Below, one piece after another: positions 1 to 14,500 of a stretch of DNA of 64,000 bases (the first letter of the stretch is position 1; the number at the start of each line of letters is the position of its first letter). Position numbers and translations under genes: made by a program. The notes below the pieces were generated by a model. The model did not search any database. It was not told where the DNA came from and saw nothing but the letters and a program-made list of their open reading frames with translations. Origin of the DNA: Mytilus trossulus (lineage: Eukaryota > Mollusca > Bivalvia > Mytilida > Mytilidae); NCBI RefSeq assembly GCF_036588685.1, contig NC_086373.1:56055164-56119163 (forward strand), written 5' to 3'.

Positions 1-1647
1 TTATAAACTGAGTGAAAGTATTATTTTTAAATCAAATTAAAACCACTCTGTGATATAATATTCTTCTTCAAATAAAATATTCACATAACTAATAAACAAG
101 TTCTAGTCTTACTAAAACTATTTTGAATCCTTGGTACCAAATTACATGACCGCCTGCTGCTGTTGCTTATAGAAGGATGTGGTTAACATTGTTTACAATA
201 TAGTACTTCTGTGCAGATACTTCAAGCTATCATTGTTGATATGCACATCCAGATGGCTTCTACTTAATAAACAACTGTGATTAATTTATAATCCTTACAA
301 CTGACAAATGTTTTACTGGTATGATTGATTTTTCAAAGAAGCCTTCCGATTCGATTCGTCTCTTAATTTTGAGCATTTATACAACATTGTATAATTATCG
401 TTTTTAATCAATAACCCATTTTATTTGAAACTCAATTAAGAAACATAGATACCAGTATATGTACTATATGGAAGTAATTTCTCCCTTCATCCCAAATAAC
501 CAAAGTTTCATCAAAACTGCACTTTTGGGTTTTTGTGCAAAAAACAGGAAAATCCCTCCTTATTTTCATGAATGAAATCCCATATAAACTTGTATGTCTA
601 ATATCTAAAATTTATAGAAATTGAAAGGGAGCCTCACAAAAGTTTTAAGAATACTTATAATTTATGATTTATTGTTCGAAAATTTGAAAATCTCCCTTTT
701 TTACAAATAAATTCACATACCTGCATGACCTGAAACATAGAATCTAAAATTTATAAAAAGGGAAAGGGAGCTCACGTCAATAAATATGAACAATTCACCA
801 AAGTTTCATGCAAATTGGTTAAAGCTTTTTGAGTTATTGTCTTGCATGTTGACAACTTATGGCAGAGGGATAGAACAACAGTATGCCATAGATAATGTTT
901 CTTATAATGGGCTTATAAAAATGGACCAAAAGAATAAAGAAAAGAGAAAAGTTATGCCAAAAAAATAAGAAAAAGAGTAAAATTGCCAAAATTTATTACA
1001 CAATGAAAGCTATCAGAATGCACAAGAAGTAAACAACTAATTAAGTCTTAAACAAAATCTATAGGCTGCCATTTTCAGATTTTGCAAGCGTTGTTTTGTA
1101 ACTGTTTGTTCAGTTGTGCAATGATTGTGTAAAGTGCTCAACACAGTAGACCAGATGACTTTAAAACAGTTAATGTTATTACAACCACCAAGAACCTGTG
1201 AAATAAAACAGCAAATCATGTATACACAGGTTCACATTGTTTAACAGCTATTGTCTGAGCTTAAATATATTTAAGTATATCTGGCCACCCAAATACCACT
1301 TTCAGTTTGATTCCTTGATAGTGATAGGTTTTGATTCATCTTTAGATTAGTTCAATCATGAATTATACTGTTTCAGGTATAACATGTATAATTAACATAA
1401 TATGATAAAAGTGATTTCTCTTGATGAAACGTAATCTTCTACAGAGCAATTGTCAGGACTTTTGGAAATTGCAGTCTTTTCATACATTTGTATCTCTTTT
1501 TTTTTTAAATCTACTGGGCAACACATTTCATAATACATGAACACAAATAATTGGGATAATTTTCACCTAATTGCAAGAATTTTAAATAACCCCCAAAAAA
1601 TAAACAGTGTGCAAAGAGTACCCTTTTTATACTTGATGCCCTGCTAA
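1..1647. other. No gene recognised
   Basis: AT-rich sequence. Only short ORFs of about 60 residues without recognisable motifs. It may be upstream intron or flank of the QOR-like gene, whose 5' untranslated exon was not found. Confidence 0.5.
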
Positions 1648-2300
1648 GGGTGCTATAAACAGTTTCGTATAAAAAACTAGGGGTTATTCCCTGACTAAAA
1701 ATAACCATGGAGGGAAACCCCTGTTTATTAACTCAATTGGTGCAAAAGTATCATGTTTTTTGTGTTTGATTGTAAAAAATAGTTAATTAGCTTTCAATTA
1801 AAACAGGTTGAATGATTGAAATATTTTTAAAAATTAAATTAACTTTACATGTTTTGAGGGGAGACAACTTTGTAAACATCCTGTTTTTTTGGCAGTGAAA
1901 ATTGAAAACTTATTTGCAGCCACTGTAGCTCTTTTCGGAGCAGGAAACCGTACCCTGAAACAAGATTTTTTTGAAAGGCCAGGTAAAAACCTACAAATTT
2001 CATACAGTTTTGATTATGAAAAATGTGCATGGATCATGTCTTCATGTCTGTGCACATGACCTGGTTTCAAGTTTTTTCTGTCAAAATTAGAGCTTTTTTC
2101 CCCCATGTTCATTGGATGGAATGTTTTTAATATATTAAAAGTACACATTATTTTTATTTCATCATAAACTAGAGAACATTCTGATTCCAGTGATATCAAG
2201 TTTTATACAAGTATCTTTATTAATCAGTCCACCACTAAGGGTCACTTATGCATGGTCCCTAAAAATGTGACGTCATAGAAAAAAACTGTTGATTGCACCC
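1648..2300 (-). mobile_element. 653-bp TIR element, inverted copy
   Basis: Same length and clearly homologous, in reverse orientation, to the three copies inside 12852-16346. Read in the reverse sense it starts GGGTGCAATCAACAG and ends CTGTTTATAGCACCC, an imperfect terminal inverted repeat of about 15 bp. It is flanked by TAA on both sides, suggesting a 3-bp target duplication. No transposase is visible, so it is a non-autonomous MITE-like element. A TGACGTCA palindrome lies about 25 bp from one end. PIF/Harbinger is possible from the 3-bp duplication, but the superfamily is not settled. Confidence 0.75.
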
Positions 2301-2331
2301 TAAATACACTAGATATCTCAAAGTGATGTCA

Positions 2332-3070
2332 CTCAGGTACAGGGTTTCCCCTGGGTCAATTATTTTTTTCGCCACCTCTTTTTCCAGAACAATATATTTT
2401 TTGCCACTTTATTATTTTGTTCGCCAAGTAACACAAATATATTTTTCTTTTAAAATTTTACTTTTTTACTTTTTTTCAAGCCCCTAAGATTTCTTCATAA
2501 TGACAGTTTTCTTTTCTACTTCTAGACCATCGTGAATAAGTAAAACTATATGCTTGAAACACGTGTGTCAATGACTTTAAAGTACCCACTCAAATCAATG
2601 ATCTATGAAAGTTAAATGATAAAGTTTTAAATCAGAGACCTTCCTTGCTTTAGAACATTTTTTCGTCATAACAACAGTTTTTTTTTCTGGACTTTCATTA
2701 AAAGAAGGAGAGGAAGCGTAAAAAATTTGCTTCTAATAAGTGCATCGCAACATGGTTAAAAAATCCTTTTTGTGACATGTGACAGAAGCCATTTAACCAC
2801 ATCATACAATCAACACCTTTATTAGTTAGTCCTTTGATGTCAATAGCTGACCATAGCTATAAATGCAATCAGCTGATTTATATTGATTTTCTGTCAAAAT
2901 CTTAACGAGTTCAAGGTGAATTCCAAGTATTGTCTGATCGGTAAAGTCAGAGAAACATGAAAAAAGTAAATAAACAAGATGGCCGAAAATAAATCGTTAT
3001 GTATATTTCTTTCGCCAAATTCTTTCGCCAATGACGAATTTTAATCGCCAGCAGAAACCCTGCTCAGGTA
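2332..3070. mobile_element. Non-autonomous hAT element with 8-bp TSD
   Basis: The element proper is 2340-3062 (723 bp). It begins CAGGGTTTCC and ends GAAACCCTG. The 8 bp CTCAGGTA occur directly before (2332-2339) and directly after (3063-3070), a perfect target site duplication. An 8-bp duplication with CAGGG-type ends is the hAT signature. Several CGCCA motifs cluster near both ends (around 2370-2425 and 3013-3052), as expected of subterminal transposase-binding repeats. No transposase ORF is present. It lies only 31 bp from the 653-bp element to its left. Confidence 0.85.
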
Positions 3071-3569
3071 TATGGTCACTATATGACAATAGCAGGAGAA
3101 GAAGTATTATATTATACCAGGACAAATTTATCACTTACATATATGCTCTATAGAGTAAATATAGAGGCCCAAAAATAACATAAAAATATATCTAAAGCCC
3201 TCTGAAGGTTTCTTAGGACTATAAGAGCCATTTTGCTGCCAAACCCCTATGGGCATTATGAAAAGTTGGTAGCCAGATATGCAACATTCCAAGATGAGGG
3301 GTCAGTAGAGGCAATGGCTTATTTAAGGACAGGAAGATATGGGTATATAGGTATAAAGGTACATTTACTATGATTTAGTAACTACAGTTTTTATAAGACC
3401 TCTTATTCTAAACTGAATAACTCCATAATATATGAACGTATTTTACAGTGGGTCTTTCTATGTGATGTTGCACTATTGTTTTGGATAAGGGTGAAGGTTT
3501 GGTACAATTAAAACATTTAAACCCACTGCAATTGTTTGCACCTGTCCCAAGTCAAGAATCTTGGTGTTC

Positions 3570-3838
3570 AGTAGTTTGTGTTTACTTTGTTGATGCGCAT
3601 GGTTCATATTGTGTTGCTTGTTTTTTATGTAGATTAGACCTTTGGTTTTCCCGTTTAAGGTCAGACACAGGCAATTTTATAGCCTGCTTTTCTGTGTGAG
3701 CCAATGCTGAGTGTTGAAGACCGTCCTCTGACCTATAATTGTTTACTTTTAATTTTATATATATATTGTGACTTGGATGGAGAGTTGTCTCAAAAATTTG
3801 GCACTCATACCACAAGACACATCTTCTTATAGCTAAAT
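3570..3838 (-). repeat. Mussel-type dispersed repeat, reverse copy
   Basis: Contains, on this strand, the segments GTGAGCCAATGCTGAGTG, TTGAAGACCG and ACTTGGATGGAGAGTTGTCTC followed by CACTCATACCACA, which I recognise as a very common mussel-genome repeat. A forward relative is at 18440-18760. The boundaries are approximate. Confidence 0.65.
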
Positions 3839-4616
3839 AGAGACAAGAAATCGTATACTTATGCCACTTTTCAAAAATTATATTTATGCACTGGACTGTC
3901 ATCACTGTAGCAATCAACATATCGACCAACTTACATACATGTAAGAGTTCAGCTGTCAGGTCTTCTTTCTATATTCCCGCGTTTTCTACTTTCACTTTTG
4001 AATTTCCGGTTGACGGACCACCTCTGGACTGTTCCATGCTCTTGTTGTTAATGTCACACATTTTGATATGCATAGATTAACTCGTCTTACCCAAGTTATT
4101 GTGTAAGAATACTGTTTGTTTTAGTTTAACTTATTATAGAGGTAATACCACACCTGATTTTAATCAGTTGGTTTACATAGTATATCATAATACTCGATAT
4201 TTTAATATCAGAAAGAATTGTGACCTACTTTCACTTTAACAACCTGATTACCTTTGACCAACTACACAACTGATAACATTTGCAGGTCTCCTTTTTTTTC
4301 TATTTTTCCTTTTAGCAAAATGATGATATTTCAGTATACCTGTGTTGAAATGCAAAGCAGTTTTACAGTTTACACTTGGTGTCAACTAATTTGTGTTGCG
4401 CTTCTTATTTCCTCATTTACAAAAGTGATTTTGAGTACTAAACATACATGTTTACAGTTGTGTATCATACATGCATGATCACAGTGGTATACAATATATC
4501 ATTGTTACAAGTATGGTTGATTAGGACTTTCAGGGCAAGTATTTTTTTTTTGATAAGTACAGTTTTACTTGCCACGGGACAAGTGCTCAAAAAAGTTAAG
4601 AGCCTAGGCTGTTACA

Positions 4617-4876
4617 CAGTGGTTGTAGTTTGTTGCTGTGTTACATTTTTTTTTTTTTTATTCATTTTTTTTTGTACACAAATTAGGTTGTTGGTTTTCA
4701 TGTTTGAATTGTTTTAAATTTGTCATTTCGAGGCCTTATACTATAGCTGACTATGAGGTATGGACTTTGCTCTTTGCTGAAGGCTGTAGGGTGACCTGAA
4801 GTTGTTTATTTGGGTGTCATTTGGTCTCATGTAAAGAGTTGTCTCATTGGCAATCATACCACATCTTCTATTTTAT
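4617..4876 (-). repeat. Mussel-type dispersed repeat, reverse copy
   Basis: Ends with AGAGTTGTCTCATTGGCAAT then CATACCACATCTTCT. Upstream it holds the companion segments TATAGCTGACTATGAGGTAT and GCTGAAGGCTGTAGGGTGAC. Same family as the copies at 33590-33775, 40825-41170, 46325-46640 and 50285-50520. Start approximate. Confidence 0.7.
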
Positions 4877-5518
4877 ATTTGAACTAAATCACAGTCAATG
4901 ACAGTAAAACAGTTTCATAAATAATTTCATTTTTTAGCTCATAATCATGATTGAAGTCTCAATTCTAGGAAAATTGTAATCAATACAATTTTTTTCAAAT
5001 GTATATTTTTTTAAGGATGTTTAACAAGTTTGCCGACTTTTTCCTTGAAGACAACTATTATTCCTTGATCCATACCACATGTTCATGTGTATCTCAAAAG
5101 AAAAAAATATTTAATTATAAAAAAAAAAATCCAAAATAGGATTCCCAGGTAATAGTAATTAATGTCCTTGATAATTTTGCAACTTCTAAAATATATATAG
5201 AGATAACTTAATGTGATTGCTTGTTGTCAACTTGTGTGTAATGAAATTTACCTATGGTATTGAGACATTGCATTTATTTAAGTTATATTGAATTACTCAT
5301 TTACAGTGACATGACAGTTGAAAAATTCCATTGTGATATATTGGTTAAAATTCAAAACTGTTTCCAAATGTTTTGAAAGCAAATAAGTACATATGGTATT
5401 TGTATAAGATAAAGTAAAAAGATTAAATCAAGATATTGTGTATGTTATCTTTGAAAATGTCATGATGAGCATTTTTTATATTAATGTATATTTATTTAGA
5501 TCTGAGGCCAGAAGAACA

Positions 5519-8500
5519 ATGTTCACAGCAGCAGTTTGTACAGAGATCTGCAAACCTTTAGAAATCAATCAGAAGAAAGACCATGGGTTATCTCCTTTTG
5601 ATGATGAGGTAATAAAGCTTAATGTTAAGGCCTAATAGAAAAGAAAAGCTCAATTGGATTGATTACATCTTGTACCTTTTAAGATTGTATGTTGATCATT
5701 ATCATAAAAAATCTTGTACATGACATATATATCAGTGTCTATAAAATTGAAAATGGAAATGGGGAATGTGTTAAAGAGACAACAACCGAACCATAGAACA
5801 GACAACAGCAGAAGGTCATCAACAGGTCTTCAATGCAGTGAGAAATTCCTGCACCCGGATTCTGATGTCAGAAGATGTAACCTAAGAAAATAAACAAATT
5901 GACAATAATACATAATTAACAACAGACTACTAACAGTTAACTGACATGGTAGCTCTAGACTTCAATTAAACTGATTGAAAGATTATGTCTAGATCTTCAT
6001 CATATGAATATCAGGCACAATCCTTCCTGTTAGGGGTTTAGTATCATACCATCATAACATAATATATATATTTAAGAATCAAGTCTATATTTTTTAATTG
6101 TTTCCTAAAATTCCTCAGATCTGTGTCATATCCTATATAATTATTGTGTCATAGACCTTGACAATCTATGTCCCTTCTTATTCTCAAATTTGTGTCCTTT
6201 TTAACGAGTCATGCCCTGTCTAAGATCTGTACTTTCTTTCATTTGTCTTTTTGTTTTGTATGTTAATTTTTCTGCTCTGTGTCTTTTTTATGAGACAAAC
6301 CCTTCCTAACAGTTTTCACAGTTTGTTCTTAAATTGTGATTTTACACCTCATTCCCAGGTAAGCAGGGGGGGTTGTATGTTCTCAAAAACCCACCTCATT
6401 CTGTATGCCCACCTCATGACTGAAAATTTACATGATAAAAAGGAGTCATATTAGAATAATAACAGATTGGTTCTATGACGTCATGGACTCATGGGACACA
6501 GATCTGAGAAAAGATCACAGATATAAGTATGATAAAGTCACAAAACACAGTTATTAAATGAAAAGACACATATTGTTGGTTTGACTTTGACTCTTGTATA
6601 ATATAGATATATATATTTTATAGGTGTTGCTTTCTGTAAAATACTGTGGTATTAATTTTGCTGATATTCTGGTGTGTCAAGGAAAATATCAGTCCAGTAT
6701 GCCAGTACCATTTACTCCAGGTGCATAGCATAGTGAAATCTATCTCTTACTTAATAATTGATTGAGGAGTTTTAAATAGATAAAAAAAAAATATTATTTA
6801 AAATTATTTATCTTATGCTCAGGAGAGAATATTAGTTTTTCAAAATACCTTAATATTTTACATGATTTCACAAATGAAAATGGATATCACTCATACATTT
6901 AAGGTAATTTTGAATCAGGTTTATAATCAAATAATTGAACTGGTTTCATTTCTCATTTCAAAATTGTAATACTTCATATGTTATTTTTAGAAGACTTGAA
7001 AAAGATTTTTACTTTTTAATTCTATTGTACAGCTATAATGCTATTACAATGAAAAATGTTAAGATGTATTCTTGTATGTGAAAAATTCAAGGGGATTTAA
7101 CTAGATCCTCTGCAAAAGAAAATGAAAACTCTTTTTTTTTCATTGAACATAGAAAAATATAAACATTTTTCTCCTTAATCATGGAGCATTTATAAAATGT
7201 TGAAAATATTGTTATACATGTATTTGTATTTTAGGAACTGAAGTGACTGGTATTGTTCAAGAGGTTGGAAAAAATGTAAAAACACTTAAGAAGGGTGATA
7301 AAGTGGTTTCATTAATTATGTCAGGTGGATTTTCTACACATGTCATTGCACCAGAAATTGTTAGTATCATGGTTAATTTAAAGACATTATAACTGTTAAA
7401 CTACTTTTATTTGCCGTTATTTACCTTTTTTTGTTTAAATCATTTTTTGAAACTCGTTAAACATGTTAATTCTTATCATCTCTATAGCTGTATTTACATC
7501 CCTCACGATAAATAAAATTGCAGGTTTTTTTTCAAGTATACTTCATAAATGAAAATCCATATATTTTCTTAATCAAAAACATGAAACATAATTTTTAAAT
7601 GAAGTAATTTGGATTCCTTTCTCTTGGTTGTTTAGATCAAAAGGCCTAAATTAAAATTAAAAGAATTTTTCCAATAATTTATTATTAAAGACGGCAAAAT
7701 GTTGTTTTGTAATTGTAGTTTACATGGAAACTACCATCTTCAGTAGATCTGAGGGCAGGGGCAGGCCTGGTAGTGAATTATGGTACAGCATACTTAGCTC
7801 TTACCAGGAAAGCAAATTTACAACAAGGGTAAACCACTTTTAGCTCAGTTCCATGGCCCTATGAGCCATGAGAGCTGTTACCATTACTTGGCATCTGGGA
7901 ATGCCTATGTCCATTTTAGAATAGAATTTTTCTATATATGAAACTACTAGATTAATTGATTTCAAGCAAATTTGGACTGAAGAGTATAAAGTTTGAGTTT
8001 TTTGTTTTTGTCAAACAAGCAACTTCTAAAAATAAAATCAGAAAGGAAAAAGGCAAGTAATTGTATACTGTTAATTCAGAAATAAGCGTATGCATTTATT
8101 ATTGCGATTTTTTTTGCAGAATGTGATTTAAGGAAAATGTGCATTTATATATATATATATACTTCAAAAATCAGCATGCACGTTGTTGTTATTGCAATAC
8201 TCAACAAGTCACGTTATTTGCATTTTAAAAATAAACATTAAAATTTTCTGAATTTACAGTAGAGATGGGTAAAGGGGGGGGTGCTTGCACGGAAAAAACG
8301 TGAAATAATTCCTGTCATGAACGTTGCACGAAAAATAAAGACTTTGATGTGAACCTTTTGGGACTGAATCACAGTCTTCTTGTATATATAAACTCTCTGT
8401 TTTACTTGATATTCCCGATGAAGTATACATATTTATGATATAAATGGTTTACGGCTTTTAAAAAAGTATTTCTTAACAATCACTGCCAAGTGTTTGAATT

Positions 8501-11500
8501 TTATTTGAAAAATACAGAGCACACAAAATAAGCATTTGAAAATCACAATGCATGTAAAATTGAATAAGCAAAACACGTTAAACGAGACACCTGTCTTGCA
8601 CGACCGAATGTCAAATAAAAAATTAAAAACATGTTGAACCTGAAATAAAAAACTGCAATCACGTTGCACGAAAATAACCCTTTACCACCCTCTACAGTAA
8701 TATGCTTAAAAAATTAAAAAAAGACAAAAAACATCTGAAATGGCAATATTCACATCCAATGTTCAATATTTCATCAAGATGTACCAATATTCCATTTGCC
8801 CCAAAATTATCATACAACTCTTTAGAAGTTTTTGGTACCTACATAAGTATTTCAGTTTACACATTTTTTGTGTCTTGGCTATAAAAACTACAAATCACAG
8901 CTGCTTGAAAGTTGTTATCAATCTTCATGTCATCTTTTTATACTTAAGAAATAATTCATGGGGCTTGAATATATCGTGATTTTACCACAGGTTGGCCCTT
9001 TATGACAAATATTTTACCCTGAGCGTTAGCGGCATAAAGGGACAACCCGTGGTAAAATCTAGATATATTCAAACCCCCATGAATTAATTCGATTCTAATA
9101 GGACAAATTCTTTTGGATCAAAGCGCTCTAAGTGGAGGCAAATATTTGCCGTTCTCTTAAATAAACACACTATTAAATTGACATAAAAGAACGGAGCAAA
9201 CCTTAATTAGTGACATTTTTTAACTATTTAAAATAGCGTATTTAGATAGTTTTGGATGAATTTCAATGATAATTTACTTATATGTCTAACATGTATAAAA
9301 AAAAATGGCTTATAACACATTTTAGCATTGTTTGTTTACGTTTCCTTGTTGTGATGATTTTCGGAGTCACAAGCTTGAATTTTCCCGTAAAATGCTTATA
9401 TTCTTACGTCATTGTTCTATGACGTGGTGTTCCTCATTCATTAAAAAAACATATGACGTGGGGGTACAATGGGAACAGCCCATGAAATATATTCATATTT
9501 TACCACAGGTGTGTACTCAAAGCGTTATACTATATATATTTTCACACAATGCCATACATGAAATTTTTGTCACATTTTTCTAGGGAGCTGCAATTAAGAG
9601 TGTCCTGAATTTTTTTTTATCGATCTTCATGTGATAAGGCTATACTATGTAATGCAGTTTCAGGTTAATCGATTATAAACTTGCGCTAACCAAATACCTG
9701 TTATTCTTAAACACAATTGCCATTTATGAAATTTGCATCCCCTTCTATAGGGAAGTACAATGAGTGGCTTCCTGAAATTTATTATCATTTATATGAGATA
9801 ATGCTTACTGGTAATGGTGTCAAGATTCATTACATCATTATCTTCCAGTTTACTGATTTCCTTAATTGAGGTATCATTAGTAGGCAGCCACAGTCAGTCA
9901 CAATTTTCCTTTAATTTTTTCAGAGAATCAGTTTTAGTAACAGCAGCAGCTGGTGGAACTGGTTTAGCTGCAGTAGAAATAGCCAGTAAAGTTTTCAAAT
10001 CAAAGGTAGTCACAGTTACTGCATAGTTAAGTAAAGCCTAAATTTAATTAATGGAATTTCAAAAAGTGGAAGGGAATGTGCCCAAAAAAATCCAAGAAAG
10101 TCAATTGGATTTTCATTAATGAAAAACAAATAGAAGAAAAAATCAAGATCAAGTAGATTCAAAGATAATAATTACTACTTCTTAATACTGTTCAGTCAAA
10201 TTATGCACTATAATTAATTAAATACAAATTTATAAATTAAAGTAATCAATGAAAAGAGCTGTAAGATGTACAAGTAAAGTAATTGGGGATTTTGGCTCCA
10301 TTTAACAAACTTTGGCCTCTTTAAGACAATTTTTGAAGCTTTAGAAATAATTATATTGCCAAACAGTGTCCACCTATGATTAAATTCTCATTATCTCTTT
10401 GAAAACTATTAAAAAAAGATACTTAAAGATTTGTCCAGTATAACCAGTCATGTTCTGGTAACTCACAGATGATGATATAGATATTTAGTTTAAACATATT
10501 TATTTATAGTGGATTGGGAAACAAGTTTTGCAACTTATATTAATCCCTTTCCACTTTGCGGGTGCGAGTGCTGCCTTGTAGCGGCATTAGCCTACTCTTT
10601 TTCAAATTTACACGGGTGTCTTTAACGTGCAAGAGATATGGCTCTCTCTTAACACGGGTCGAATATATAGATATTTATAGTTCATACATATTGTTATTCC
10701 TCTTTACATGTAGCATGTTATAGCTGCCTGTGGAGGCCCAGAGAAGGGAAATATTGCCAAGTCTAAAGGTGCTACAGATGTTATAGACTATAAACAGGAG
10801 AAGTTACGGAACAGGATTAAAGATATCACAGGTGGAGATGGTGTTGATGTTGTTTTTGATCCTGTAGGGGGTGATATGTTTCTAGACTGTGTCAAAAGGT
10901 AAATTAAAGATGCTAGAAGTAAAACAATTATTACAACCTATAGGAATAAACAAACAAAATGCATAAGAGACTATTTAAGATTAGTCCAGTCAATCTAGCA
11001 TAAATTTGACCCTTACCCAAAAGTAATTGCAACAGAAGATTTTTAAGTTTTAATCTGTAGCATAATACCCCAAATATACACAGAAGAAAGTCCCATAAAA
11101 TCTAACTTGAGGAAGACATAAAAAATCACCATTTAAAATTCCTATGGAGATTTATGTTGAAAAGGGAGATAACTCTTCCAAAAAAAGGCAGAAATATCAA
11201 ATATACAAAATTATAATCGAATTGCTTCTATTCATCAGAATGTGTTGATTCTTGATTTTTTAGCGGTCTTTAGAGTATAACAAACAACTCTAAAGGTGTT
11301 TTCATATATTTTATCAAGCTATAATCTAGATTTCGTAATTCTTTAGTTGACTATTTATTGAATTTTTCAACATGTTAACGTAAAGAATCTCAAATTTAAT
11401 AAAAATAATTAAGCATGTATTCTTCTTTTTGTGGTTTAAAGTTTCTTTAGATAAGTAAGTTGCTGAAAAAATATAATATACAGATATAAACAATACCAAA

Positions 11501-14500
11501 TTTTCACATTATTTTTTCAAAATGGTTACAAAGCTTCAAATTTGCAATTTCTTTAATGAAAAATGCAAGTAAAAATTGAACTACCCATAACTCTTCGGTT
11601 TTGAACATTTCATGAGCAGAAGATTATATAATTTATTCAAATACAAACTTACAACCCCATTAAAGTATCATACTTTACATGAATTTCAAGAAAAACAACT
11701 AAAAAAATGACCAAAAAAGATTCATTTTTGCAAGAGTTATCTCCCCTTGATAATTTATATAGAAAATTAAAAATGCTGATTTTGAGTTTTCCTCAAGTTG
11801 GATTTTATGGGACTTTTTTCTGTGTATATAAAGGGCATAATGCTATAGATTAGAACTAAAACATTTTCTGTTGCAATTAGTTTGAGGTTAAATCTTAGTT
11901 TGAATTGACTAGATCCATAATCTATACCTTATTGATGCCAGGACAAATATTGTTAAGGTGTTACCAAAGACAACCACTGATAAGGGTTCCTTACTTTATT
12001 TTGGACATACATGCATATGCGGAAGGGTTATTTTTTAGCAGTTAGTCATTCCTCTTTCAGGCTTTGACTCTAGAAAAAGGAGTAAACAAAATGACACAGC
12101 TCAAGAAATCACTTAACTCTATAATTAAAGTATAATATACTAAAAAAAACACAGACCTGAAAGCGCTAAACTTATTAAGTGTAAGGTTACAGAAAGGAAA
12201 CATATCTCATATCATTTGTAGTTATGGAAGGAAGAATTCTTATTATATGTATTGGATATGCCTTGCAATATCTTATTTTATTTGTAGTCTGACTAGAGAA
12301 GAAATCATTCTAACAATTGGTATACTGTAAATTCAGAAATTATTGTGTGCATTTATTATTGCAATTTTGTCATTTTAGACTTAAATGTGATTTTAATTTT
12401 TACGATTTTGAGAAATATCCTGTTTAATTCATATAAAATATTTCAAAATGCGAGTTTAAATTATTGCGTTTACAACTCTGTCACATTTTTCGCAATAATA
12501 AAAACTTCGCAATAATTTCTGAATTTATAGTACCTTATGTTATCTTCTTTAATTTGCAGTATGGCTAGAGAAGGGAGAATTCTTACTATAGGATATGCCT
12601 CAGGAAAAATACCCAGTATTCCTGCCAACCTGCTTCTGTTGAAATCTGGATCAGCCATGGGTTTATTCTGGGGTGAATATAGAATTATGAACACACCAGT
12701 TTTCCTGAAATCAGTAGAAGATGTTTTAGAACAGACAAGACAAGGAAATATAACACCACACATTGGAAAAGAATTTCCACTTAATAAGGTAATGCATCAT
12801 TGAACTAGATAAAATCAGTCCATTATTGTATAAGACTACAGATCTGTATATGGGTGCAATCAACAGTTTTTTTCTATGACGTCATATTTTGAGGGACCAT
12901 CTATAATTGACCCTTAGTGGTGTTAATGTTAATGAAGATACTTGTATAAAACTAGATATCATTAGAATCAGAATTTTCTCTAGTTTATAATGAAATAAAA
13001 ATAAATTGTACTTTTAATAGTACCAAAAAGTTTTATCCAGAGAAAATGGGAAAAACATTGCATAATCTTTGCATTAAAAACATGAAATCAGGCCATGTGC
13101 ACACCCATGCAGACATGATACATGCACATTTTTCATATTTAAAACTGTATGAATTTCATAGGTTTTTACCTGGTCTTTCTAAAAATTCATGCTTCAGGCT
13201 ACGTTCGCCTGCTCCGAAAAGAGCTACAGTGGGTGCAAATAAGTGTTGCACTTTTCACTGCCAAAAAAACAGGATGTTTACAGTTTGTCTCCCCTTAAAA
13301 CATGTGTATTTAATCTAATTTTTAAAAATTATTTTAATCATTCAACCTGTTTTAATTGAAGCTATTTAACTTATTTTTACAATCAAATATAAAAAACATG
13401 ATACTTTTTTACCAATTATGTTGATAAAAAGGGACTTCCCTCCAAGTCTATTTTTAGTCGGGGAATAACCCCTAGTTTTTTATACGAAACTGTTTATAGC
13501 ACCCTTAAGCAAAACCTTGTATGCGATATATAAAAACTTCTCAGCTTTTATGAATCTGTACACAATACCGATTAAAATGATGTCTTACTTTAAGGATTGT
13601 GACCCCGAATGGTGAAACTACAGCTAATTTTATATGTCGCATAGTTGTGGTATTTTGGCCAGTGGCAAATAGTTTAACTGGCATATTCCAAACATTTCCT
13701 GTATCCTATTGTCATCAGTTTATTTAAAAAGAAAAAACATAAAATTGGGTTTCTTTTGAATAAATAGAATAAAAACTGTAAAATAAGCATAAATAAAGTG
13801 ACTTTAAACATATTTTGTCCCTATTATTATATGAACTAAGTTGTAACTGAGTTGAGAAAAATATTGAAACAGTGTATTTCTTATATATGATACTTGGAGC
13901 CTTTTAACTATAAAAAGTACACAAAATATAAATTAATGAAAAAAAATCCATGTTACACTAATCAGTAGTACAGGCCAAAGAAGAAAAAATCAACACTTTG
14001 CATGTGCAACTTTTGGTTCCATATATAGTAGAGAATTAATAAAAGTATCATGACGTCGCAATAAGCTGAAAAACTTCAAAATTTGAACAGAGTCTGGTTT
14101 TCTTATATCTGGTTGCTATGTACAAATCTGTAATATTTGCATTAAATATACCAAACTGATGCTTTAAAATTAATGTACACATGCCATACAATATTTTTCA
14201 GAATTGTTTTAGTCCATTCACTAACACATTTCTATGCAAAAACCTCACTATATTATATGTTTGTCCCTTTAAGGGTGCAATCAACAGTTTTTTTCTATGA
14301 CGTCATATTTTGAGGGACCATCTATAATTGACCCTTAGTGGTGTTAATGTTAATGAAGATACTTGTATAAAACTAGATATCATTAGAATCAGAATTTTCT
14401 CTAGTTTATAATGAAATAAAAATAAATTGTACTTTTAATAGTACCAAAAAGTTTTATCCAGAGAAAATGGGAAAAACATTGCATAATCTTTGCATTAAAA

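Noticed and set aside
3960-4080. Possible first exon or promoter of the QOR-like gene (TTCCGG motif, ATG near 4036)
   Set aside because: The short reading frame has no mitochondrial-leader character and no clear donor in phase with the 5500 acceptor.
10535-10680. GC-richer segment with TTTCCACTTTGCGGGTGCGA and ACACGGGTCGAATA
   Set aside because: Looks like a dispersed conserved repeat of marine invertebrates, but I cannot name it or set its borders.
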